64,000 bases of DNA, from NCBI GenBank assembly GCA_020162035.1, contig JAIUNM010000001.1:186001-250000 (forward strand), read 5' to 3'. Every line of letters starts with the position of its first letter. The first letter of the stretch is position 1. The position numbers were made by a program, and so were the translations under genes. This document shows, piece after piece, positions 57,499-64,000 of this stretch. The DNA is from Bacteroidota bacterium. GTDB lineage: Bacteria > Bacteroidota > Bacteroidia > B-17B0 > Aurantibacillaceae. The notes under the pieces were generated by a model, which saw nothing but the letters and a program-made list of their open reading frames with translations, was not told the origin of the DNA and did no database searches.

Positions 57499-59520
57499 AT
57501 GATTAACACCGATCCAAATCACAAACATACCTACGATGCACAAGGCAATATGACCTGTTGTACTCTTGAGGAAAAAATAGATGCAAAAACCGGCACACCA
57601 CATTTGCATGTGGAAGGAGATCATTCGCATGAAGGACATAATCATGACCATGAAGAAGAATCTGCATGGAAAGAATATCTGCCCGCCATTATCAGTTTTA
57701 TTGTTTTAATGGCAGGTATTGTGCTTGATAATTTTATTAAGCCGGAGTTCTTTAAAAACTATGTTCGCCTCATTTGGTATATCGTAGCCTATGTTCCTGT
57801 TGGGGTTCCTGTTATTAAAGATGCTGGAACGTCCATTGCAAAGGGGGCTTTCTTTTCCGAATTCTTTTTAATGAGTATTGCCACAATTGGTGCATTCTTT
57901 ATTGGAGAGTATTCTGAAGGTGTAGCAGTAATGTTGTTTTACGCAGTTGGTGAGCTGTTTCAATCAGCAGCAGTTAAGCGTGCCAAGAGAAGTATAAAAT
58001 CTCTTTTGGATGTTCGTCCTGATACAGTTTCTGTAATTAGAAATGGAATTACAGCAACAATATCACCAAGCGAAGTGAAAATTGGGGAAGCAATACAAGT
58101 TAAGCCCGGTGAAAAAGTGGCATTGGATGGAGAACTTATTTCTGAAGTATCGTCATTTAATACTGCTGCTTTAACCGGAGAAAGCAAGCCTTATACAAAA
58201 CGAAAAGGAGAGCAAGTTTTAGCAGGAATGATTAATCTTAATACTGTTTCCGAAATAAAAGTGACTGCATTATTTAAGGACAGTAAACTCTCAAGAATAT
58301 TAGAATTGGTGCAAGAAGCAACCGCACGAAAAGCACCTACACAATTATTCATTTCAAAATTCGCAAAAATTTATACCCCAATAGTTGTTTTTTTAGCAGT
58401 AGGGATTTGTTTGCTCCCTGCACTTTTTGTCAGCAATTATGTTTTCAATGATTGGCTTTACCGGGCTTTGGTTTTCCTTGTTATCTCTTGCCCGTGTGCT
58501 TTGGTAATTTCAATTCCATTGGGTTATTTCGGAGGTATTGGATTGGCATCACGTAACGGAATTCTCTTTAAAGGATCAAACTATTTGGATGTAATGACAA
58601 AGATTGATACCGTTGTGATGGATAAAACAGGAACACTTACCAAAGGTGTTTTTAAAGTTCAGCAGATTGTACCGGTTGGTATTAATGAAAAAGAATTGTT
58701 GAAACTCACCGCAGCCATTGAAAGTAAATCAACACACCCAATTGCATTAGCTATTGTGAAACAAGCGGGAGAATTGCTTAAGGGAGTTGAAGTTCAGAAC
58801 GTAGAAGAAATATCCGGTCATGGATTGAAAGGTACTATTGAAGGAAAAGAAGTGTTAGCAGGAAATTTAAAACTGCTTAAAAAATTCAATATCACTTATG
58901 ATACAGCAGTTGAAGGCATCATCGAAACAATTGTGGTAGTTGCTGTCAACGGAAAGTATGCAGGGCATATTACCATTGCAGATGAAATAAAGGATGATGC
59001 AAAACAAGCAATAGCTGATCTGCATCTTCTTAAACAAAAAATAGTGATGCTTTCAGGCGACAAACAAAGTGTCGTGGACAAAGTTGCCAAGGAACTCAAT
59101 ATTGTAAATGCATATGGTAATCTATTGCCTGAAGACAAGGTCAATAAAGTTCAATCTCTGAAAAATGAAAACAGAACAATTGCTTTTGTGGGTGATGGCG
59201 TAAACGATGCGCCTGTAATTGCTTTGGCTGATGCCGGAATTGCAATGGGTGGATTAGGTAGTGATGCCACAATTGAAACCGCAGATGTTGTGATTCAAAA
59301 CGACATGCCATCTAAAATTGTTACATCAATTAAAATAGGAAAGGTAACCCGAAAAATTGTTTGGCAGAACATAATTATGGCAATGGGAGTAAAGATAATA
59401 GTGCTTGCATTAGGAGCAGGAGGAATAGCCACCCTGTGGGAAGCTGTATTTGCAGATGTAGGAGTTGCATTATTAGCCATTTTAAATGCTGTCCGAATAC
59501 AAACGAAAAAATTTAGTTAG
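57499..59520 (+). CDS. Heavy-metal P1B-type ATPase (ZntA/CadA-like)
   Basis: A 673-residue P-type ATPase. The His-rich N-terminus has HLHVEGDHSHEGHNHDHEEE but no CxxC domain. Motifs are SCPCALVIS (CPC in the transport helix), DKTGTLTKG (phosphorylated Asp, about 376), THPIALAI (HP locus) and GDGVNDAPV (about 573). The CPC motif with this arrangement suits Zn, Cd or Pb export. It follows the adaptor after 90 bases, so the efflux genes act on both membranes. Confidence 0.93.
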   Translation: MINTDPNHKHTYDAQGNMTCCTLEEKIDAKTGTPHLHVEGDHSHEGHNHDHEEESAWKEYLPAIISFIVLMAGIVLDNFIKPEFFKNYVRLIWYIVAYVPVGVPVIKDAGTSIAKGAFFSEFFLMSIATIGAFFIGEYSEGVAVMLFYAVGELFQSAAVKRAKRSIKSLLDVRPDTVSVIRNGITATISPSEVKIGEAIQVKPGEKVALDGELISEVSSFNTAALTGESKPYTKRKGEQVLAGMINLNTVSEIKVTALFKDSKLSRILELVQEATARKAPTQLFISKFAKIYTPIVVFLAVGICLLPALFVSNYVFNDWLYRALVFLVISCPCALVISIPLGYFGGIGLASRNGILFKGSNYLDVMTKIDTVVMDKTGTLTKGVFKVQQIVPVGINEKELLKLTAAIESKSTHPIALAIVKQAGELLKGVEVQNVEEISGHGLKGTIEGKEVLAGNLKLLKKFNITYDTAVEGIIETIVVVAVNGKYAGHITIADEIKDDAKQAIADLHLLKQKIVMLSGDKQSVVDKVAKELNIVNAYGNLLPEDKVNKVQSLKNENRTIAFVGDGVNDAPVIALADAGIAMGGLGSDATIETADVVIQNDMPSKIVTSIKIGKVTRKIVWQNIIMAMGVKIIVLALGAGGIATLWEAVFADVGVALLAILNAVRIQTKKFS

Positions 59521-59521
59521 A

Positions 59522-59893
59522 ATGAAATTTCACTTTAAAATACCACTGGGTTTAAAGAAACATGTAAATGATGAGTTGGCAAAATCCAAGGAAGCCTTCA
59601 GTAAGGGTGAATTACAAACATCTTGGCGACATCTTGAACGAGCGCATATCCTTGGACAAGCTTATCCAATTGAACATTCGCTGGCGCATTGGCACATGTT
59701 GCTATTTGCATTCCGAGTAAAGAATACGAAGGAGATTCTCGGACAGATACCTCGGTTAGTTGTGGGCGGAGTAAAATCATTTGTTGGCGAAATTCCTCTT
59801 GGCAATTCAGGTGGTGCGAATGTACCACCACTAAAGCCAATGGAAATACCTTCTGATTTGCAAGAGATACTTTCAGCCTACAAAACTAAATAG
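59522..59893 (+). CDS. DUF3703-family protein
   Basis: A 123-residue protein; the start at 59522 (MKFHFKIP) is preferred over a longer frame from 59486 that overlaps the ATPase gene. The family motif QTSWRHLERAHILGQAYPIEHSLAHW (about 36-61) is clear, with conserved His and Glu residues that may bind metal. Genes of this family usually accompany metal-resistance operons. Its stop overlaps that of the opposite-strand regulator by 8 bases. Confidence 0.85.
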   Translation: MKFHFKIPLGLKKHVNDELAKSKEAFSKGELQTSWRHLERAHILGQAYPIEHSLAHWHMLLFAFRVKNTKEILGQIPRLVVGGVKSFVGEIPLGNSGGANVPPLKPMEIPSDLQEILSAYKTK

Positions 59894-60542
59894 ACTGAAC
59901 TATAATACAGTCGGCTGCTTTGGGGCTAATGTTAACTTCCTTTTTTTGACAAATAAGAACGATTGAGTTATCAAAATCCTCAATCGTTTTTACGTTTATG
60001 TTTGCACCAATGATGAGATTGTGTTTTTCCAAATACTTAAGAAAGGTGGTAGAATGGTCAGTTACGCCCATCACTTTGTAATTCAATTTTAACTTTGTTT
60101 CAGACAACTTGATAAAGTTACTTTTTTGAATTTTCCCTTTCTCATCAGGAATGGGATCACCATGCGGATCGTATATTGGATTACCGAGTATTGAGGCGAG
60201 TTTGTTAATGAGTTTCACATTGTTTACATGCTCCAATTCTTCAGCAATAGCATGTACTTCGTCCCAACCAAACCCTAATTCTTTAGCAAGATAAGTTTCC
60301 CAAATCCGGTGTCTCCTTATAATATCCAAAGCCAGTTTAGAGCCTGATGTTGTTAGCCTTGAGCCGTAAGATTTCTCATAAACGATATATTTTAGTTCAT
60401 GCAATTTTCTTAATCCTTCAGTGACCGTTGCAGGGTTTAAACTAAGCCTGTCCGCAATTTTTTGATTGTTCACAACAGCGGTATTGTTGGAGGAAAGGTT
60501 ATATATCGTCTTTAAGTAATTCTCAATAGTTTCTTGTCTCAT
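59886..60542 (-). CDS. DtxR/MntR-family metal-dependent regulator
   Basis: A 218-residue regulator: helix-turn-helix NQKIADRLSLNPATVTEGLRKL (about 24-45), the dimer/metal-binding region DIIRRHRIWETYLAKELGF and DEVHAIAEELEHV (about 75-110), a PHGDPIP loop near 131 and a C-terminal FeoA/SH3-like domain (about 145-218). With Mn or Fe bound it should repress. Its own promoter carries a perfect palindrome at 60551-60568 that also faces the divergent di-haem operon. Confidence 0.9.
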   Translation of the reverse strand: MRQETIENYLKTIYNLSSNNTAVVNNQKIADRLSLNPATVTEGLRKLHELKYIVYEKSYGSRLTTSGSKLALDIIRRHRIWETYLAKELGFGWDEVHAIAEELEHVNNVKLINKLASILGNPIYDPHGDPIPDEKGKIQKSNFIKLSETKLKLNYKVMGVTDHSTTFLKYLEKHNLIIGANINVKTIEDFDNSIVLICQKKEVNISPKAADCIIVQSI

Positions 60543-60550
60543 AAATTATC

Positions 60551-60570
60551 TTTTTGGTATACCAAAAATA
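60551..60570. promoter_or_regulatory. Perfect palindromic operator and -7 box of the DtxR/MntR-like gene
   Basis: TTTTTGGTATACCAAAAA (60551-60568) is an 18-base perfect palindrome of the kind bound by DtxR/MntR regulators. On the minus strand TATTTTTG (plus 60563-60570) is a perfect TAnnTTTG box overlapping it, so binding would block transcription of the regulator. It lies 52 bases before the divergent operon start. Confidence 0.75.
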
Positions 60571-60619
60571 ATGATTTTAATATTCTAAATTATACTCAGC
60601 TTTGCGAAAACATTTAAAG

Positions 60620-61810
60620 ATGAAAAAGACGCTTTTTACAATAGCAATTTTGCTATTGGTGATAATCGGGTGTAAGAAAATAATGCCGCCAAGCCCAACG
60701 GATGATGAGCTATTGGATGGGCCTGTGGAAGGTTTAACAACGGCAGAAACACAACAATTCTTAAAGGGAGATGTTGCCTTCAATGATGATATTTTCACTC
60801 CACAAAACGGACTCGGGCCAATCTTTGTAGCTAATTCCTGCGGGTCTTGTCATGCCGGAGACGGTAAAGGACATCCTTTTACTACATTGACTCGCTTCGG
60901 CCAAATTGACAGCACCGGAAATCAATGGCTTTCTTTTGGCGCACCTCAATTACAAAACAGAGCAATTCCGGGTTATACCCCTGAAACACTACCAAGTGGT
61001 GTTGGCTTTTCAAAAATACTACCTCCCGCAAACACCGGATTAGGTTTCTTGGACGCTGTAGGTGATGCAGACATTATTGCGATGTCCGATCCGTTTGATT
61101 CTGATGCTGATGGTATTTCAGGTGTTCCAAATTGGGTGAATGTTCCGTCTTATTGCCAGTTAAGACCAAACGCAATGCCGCAAGGCGGAAAATATATCGG
61201 AAGATTTGGAAAAAAAGGTGCAGCATATGATTTACTTCAACAAACAGCAAATGCCTACAATCAGGATATGGGCATTAACACCGCTTTTGAACCTTACGAC
61301 ACCCATTCAAAACTTGAAGTTGATCCCGAAGTAAGCAACGCCACAGTTCACAATGTTGTTTTCTATTTAAAAACCCTAAAAGCACCAATACAACGCAATC
61401 AAAATGATGGCGAGGTTCAATCAGGCAAACAAGTTTTCATGTCTATTGGCTGTGAGAAATGTCATAAATCAGAATTAAAGACTGGCGCATCAAGTATTTC
61501 TGCACTTTCAAACAAAACATTTTCACCTTATACCGATTTGCTTTTGCATAATATGGGTGCAGGTTTGGATGATAATTATACCGAAGGATCAGCCAAGACT
61601 TATGAATGGAAAACACCTGCTCTGTGGGGATTGGGTTTATCAAAGAATTCACAAGGAGGAAGTTATTTTTTAATGCATGACGGTAGAGCGCAATCAATTG
61701 AAGCTGCGATTCAAATGCATGGTGGAGAAGGCCAACAAAGCAATACAAATTTTCAGAATTTAAGTGAAAGCGATAAACAAAAATTAATTACGTTCTTAGA
61801 AAGCCTTTAA
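60620..61810 (+). CDS. Di-haem oxidoreductase (thiol oxidoreductase-like), lipoprotein
   Basis: A 396-residue protein; the start at 60620 gives a proper lipoprotein signal (TLFTIAILLLVIIGC). Two c-type haem sites are present: SCGSCH (about 73-78) and GCEKCH (about 281-286), in the order of the di-haem oxidoreductase (DHOR) family. It probably transfers electrons in the periplasm. The stop overlaps the Rieske start by one base, so the two proteins are likely redox partners. Confidence 0.88.
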   Translation: MKKTLFTIAILLLVIIGCKKIMPPSPTDDELLDGPVEGLTTAETQQFLKGDVAFNDDIFTPQNGLGPIFVANSCGSCHAGDGKGHPFTTLTRFGQIDSTGNQWLSFGAPQLQNRAIPGYTPETLPSGVGFSKILPPANTGLGFLDAVGDADIIAMSDPFDSDADGISGVPNWVNVPSYCQLRPNAMPQGGKYIGRFGKKGAAYDLLQQTANAYNQDMGINTAFEPYDTHSKLEVDPEVSNATVHNVVFYLKTLKAPIQRNQNDGEVQSGKQVFMSIGCEKCHKSELKTGASSISALSNKTFSPYTDLLLHNMGAGLDDNYTEGSAKTYEWKTPALWGLGLSKNSQGGSYFLMHDGRAQSIEAAIQMHGGEGQQSNTNFQNLSESDKQKLITFLESL

Positions 61811-62250
61811 TGGATAGACGAGATTTTATAAAATCGGCATGTTTAACGTGTGCAGGCAGTATAGGTGCTGCATGGTTGCTTCAAAGTTGTAGTAACCATA
61901 AGTATCTCACTAATGTTGTTGTTAAGGACAACAAATTAGTAGTTAAACGCTCTGAATTTATTTTATTAAAGAAGGAGAAAAGGATAGAACAAAAATTCCT
62001 CATTATAAAACCTGAAAGTTTATCATTTCCAATAGCACTTTATAAGATAAACGGAAATGAATACAAAGCATGCTATTTGCAATGTACACACCAAGGCTGC
62101 GAACTTTCTCCTCATGAAACAATGATGGTTTGTCCTTGTCACGGAGCAGAATTCAATCCTAAAGGAGAAGTAACAAATGGCCCTGCTGAAACCAATTTAA
62201 AATCTTTTTTGACCTCAACAGACAATGAAAACATTTATATCCAACTTTAA
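61810..62250 (+). CDS. Rieske-type [2Fe-2S] protein with Tat signal
   Basis: A 146-residue protein. The N-terminus is a Tat-type signal (MDRRDFIKSACLTCAGSIGAAWLLQSC, with a lipobox-like Cys). The Rieske ligands are in LQCTHQGCELS (about 96-106) and VCPCHGAEFNP (about 113-123), both C-x-H form. Likely passes electrons to or from the di-haem oxidoreductase encoded before it. Confidence 0.9.
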   Translation: MDRRDFIKSACLTCAGSIGAAWLLQSCSNHKYLTNVVVKDNKLVVKRSEFILLKKEKRIEQKFLIIKPESLSFPIALYKINGNEYKACYLQCTHQGCELSPHETMMVCPCHGAEFNPKGEVTNGPAETNLKSFLTSTDNENIYIQL

Positions 62251-62254
62251 TCAT

Positions 62255-63481
62255 ATGAAGCATTTAATTACAGTTACTTTTTTTATCCTTTCAGCGCACA
62301 TTTCTTTTTCTCAGATTGACACCAGTAAGGTTAAGAGGACTCCGACTGATACATCGAAAATGCAATTGAATTTAGATGCAGTTTATAATCGTCCGTTTTT
62401 GCAATACGGAAAAATACCTGTTGCAATTGGTGGTTATGCAGAAGCCAATACACAATATGCGGTAACGGATGGTGTAACAGAAGGATTTTCATTTCAAATG
62501 CGAAGAATGACTTTGTTTTTATCTTCATCCATCCATAGAAAAATTAAGTTTCTGACGGAGATTGAATTTGAAGATGGAACAAAAGAGATCAACATTGAGT
62601 TTGCTGCTTTGGATTTTCAATTCCACCATTTACTAAATTTCAGAGGAGGAATTATTATGAATCCTATTGGTGCGTTCAACCAAAACCATGACGGCCCACG
62701 TTGGGAGTTTATCGACAGACCAATCTCAGCAACACAATTATTGCCATCAACCTTCAGTAATGTTGGATTTGGATTTTATGGAAAGGTGTATAAACCAAAT
62801 TATGTATGGGCATACGAATTATACTTAACCAATGGATTAAACGATAATATCATTGGTAATGCAGAAAATAAAACCTTCCTTCCTGCAACCAAATTAAACC
62901 CTGATAGATTTGAAGAGAGTTTTAATGGTGAACCGCTTACAAGTGCTAAAACTTCATTGAGAGTGAGAAAAATTGGAGAACTTGGTTTATCCTATATGGG
63001 AGGCGTTTACAATAAATTTCAGGAGGATGGATTAATATTAGATAAGAAAAGAAGAGCGGATGTTGTAGCTGTTGATTTCAATACTACCATTCCCAAAGCG
63101 AATACAGTTATCACCACTGAATTTGCCTGGACTTTTGTTGACGTGCCGGATACCTATACCCAACAATTCGGTAAAAAGCAGCACGGAGGTTTTATAGACA
63201 TTGTGCAACCGATTATAAAAAAGAAAATGTTTGGGTTTGAAAAGGCAAGCTTTAATGCAGCAGTTCGTGCCGAATACGTTGATTGGAATGTAGGAACATT
63301 TAAGGAAACAGGAGGCAATATAGCAGATGAGATTTTTGCTATTGTTCCTGCAATTAGCTTTAGAACATCACCACAAACAGTTCTGCGATTAAACTATCGC
63401 TACGAATGGCAAAAAGATCTTTTAGGAAATCCTGCTGCAAGAACCGGAGCTATTCAGTTTGGTGTGAGCAGTTATTTTTAA
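62255..63481 (+). CDS. Phosphate-selective-porin-like outer-membrane protein
   Basis: A 408-residue protein. The start at 62255 (MKHLITVTFFILSAHISFSQ) gives a signal peptide. The barrel is rich in alternating strands, with TLFLSSSIHRKIKFLTEIEFEDGTKEINIEFA (about 90-120) and GIIMNPIGAFNQNHDGPRWEF, and it ends in an aromatic-terminated strand (FGVSSYF). It resembles OprO/OprP-type porins. Third gene of the di-haem/Rieske operon; ligand uncertain. Confidence 0.8.
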   Translation: MKHLITVTFFILSAHISFSQIDTSKVKRTPTDTSKMQLNLDAVYNRPFLQYGKIPVAIGGYAEANTQYAVTDGVTEGFSFQMRRMTLFLSSSIHRKIKFLTEIEFEDGTKEINIEFAALDFQFHHLLNFRGGIIMNPIGAFNQNHDGPRWEFIDRPISATQLLPSTFSNVGFGFYGKVYKPNYVWAYELYLTNGLNDNIIGNAENKTFLPATKLNPDRFEESFNGEPLTSAKTSLRVRKIGELGLSYMGGVYNKFQEDGLILDKKRRADVVAVDFNTTIPKANTVITTEFAWTFVDVPDTYTQQFGKKQHGGFIDIVQPIIKKKMFGFEKASFNAAVRAEYVDWNVGTFKETGGNIADEIFAIVPAISFRTSPQTVLRLNYRYEWQKDLLGNPAARTGAIQFGVSSYF

Positions 63482-63757
63482 GTCAAAAACTGCATTTGAG
63501 TTCATAACGAATCACTTGGTGGACATCCTCTAACCAAAATCCACTTCCTTCCTAAGCCTCTCGTCTACCTTTGCTTCGATGATGAGGGAAAAAGTAACTA
63601 ATTTTAAATACTCCGCTGTGGTGGCGGTTCACAGGGCTATTGATGACTCTTAGCAGCCCTTGCTATCTGTATGCCATTTCTTTTTGAAATGTGCAAGTCT
63701 ATTTTATAATAATTACCCAAGTGAAAAACTAAGGCAGGTATTGCTTCTTTATTCCAA
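63482..63757. other. Structured leader region before the second recombinase module
   Basis: 276 bases with no convincing gene. Hairpins are visible: CCGC-TGTGGT-GGCGG near 63613 and AGGGCT...AGCCCT near 63632-63660. The stretch at about 63669-63702 (TATGCCATTT...GTGCAAGTCTATT) matches the leader of the first recombinase module at about 11690-11723. It probably has the same role in both. Confidence 0.5.
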
Positions 63758-63790
63758 ATGAAGTACGGTACTTCCATTGCAGTTAGGAAA

Positions 63791-63985
63791 ATGAAAGCGT
63801 TTATTAATCCAAAGAAAGAGCCTCTGACTATTGAAAGGCTGAAAAAATTTAAAGGACTGGAGTGTTTGAGTGATGCGGAAGCTGAAGAGACTTTACTCGG
63901 AATAAAAACACTTTCCACTTTGCTAATTGAATTCCTGAAAGAGAATCAGGAATCAAAGTCAAACGAAATAAAACAGGCAGCATGA
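63791..63985 (+). CDS. Small helical protein paired with a second recombinase-like gene
   Basis: 64 residues from ATG at 63791 (MKAFINPKKEPLTIERLKKFKG); an upstream ATG at 63758 in the same frame is less likely because the added part is not helical. SDAEAEETLLGIKTLSTLLIEFLKENQE and the KQAA end resemble the small protein at 11862. Its stop overlaps the next start by two bases (ATGA). Confidence 0.6.
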   Translation: MKAFINPKKEPLTIERLKKFKGLECLSDAEAEETLLGIKTLSTLLIEFLKENQESKSNEIKQAA

Positions 63986-64000
63986 ACACGCAACTACAAG
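63982..64000 (+). CDS. Start of the next gene, probable recombinase, cut by the window end
   Basis: ATG at 63982 overlaps the stop of the small helical protein; only MNTQLQ is visible. The site in the module matches the serine recombinase of the first island (small protein, overlap or few bases, then recombinase), so a recombinase is expected. The six residues cannot confirm it. Confidence 0.45.

Overview
The window is from a low-GC member of the Bacteroidota. The evidence is a type IX secretion (Por) C-terminal sorting domain, HmuY-family and TonB-dependent receptor genes, promoters of the TTTG-N19/20-TAnnTTTG type, starts without clear Shine-Dalgarno sequences, and a CusA protein fused to a TolC-like domain. 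The genus cannot be resolved from the sequence alone.

Region 1 (1-13.67 kb) is the right part of an integrative defence island. It holds a type I restriction-modification operon (hsdM end, hsdS, a large GHKL-ATPase/DUF3883-like gene, hsdR), then a three-gene cassette built around a Rad50-like ABC ATPase (ABC-three-component type), then a small helical protein and a serine recombinase. The recombinase reading frame runs into the 3' half of a tRNA-Leu(CAA) gene, the likely attachment target.

Region 2 (13.67-22.9 kb) is more AT-rich and looks like host backbone. It contains a haem-uptake cluster (two HmuY-like proteins, a lipoprotein CbiX-like chelatase, a PepSY membrane protein, a TonB receptor), then a small cluster with a thioredoxin-like protein, a DUF2024 protein, a group III truncated haemoglobin and a MarR regulator carrying a four-cysteine tail. 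A UbiA-family membrane protein ends the region. A tandem array (321-bp period) of GIY-YIG endonuclease genes, each next to a tRNA-Ser-like 3' tail, marks a junction at about 23.64 kb.

Region 3 (23.64-64.0 kb) reads as a second, composite mobile element. It starts with a truncated gene and an ArsR/MerC metal-resistance pair. A 15-kb, single-orientation block (24.87-39.72 kb) follows. It encodes a complete-looking lysis set, several single-pass membrane proteins, a transglutaminase-like protein, a RadA-like ATPase, an adenine methylase, a candidate capsid protein followed by strong RNA hairpins, and small beta-rich proteins. No terminase, portal or tail gene is recognisable, so it looks like the remains or the provirus of a tailless, probably membrane-containing virus. 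This is the best candidate here for something undescribed. Then come an XRE/ImmA regulator, a ParB-like plus restriction-endonuclease-like gene pair, and a MORC-type restriction system (cytosine methylase, GHKL ATPase, Z1 helicase, PD-(D/E)XK protein).

The right end (51.3-63.5 kb) is a metal-homeostasis cluster: CusA-TolC fusion, periplasmic adaptor, CPC-type P-type ATPase, DUF3703, a DtxR/MntR-like regulator with a perfect palindromic operator, and a divergent operon of di-haem oxidoreductase, Rieske protein and porin. The last bases begin a gene placed exactly as the recombinase of region 1 is, after a similar small protein and a similar leader, so a second recombinase module probably starts here.
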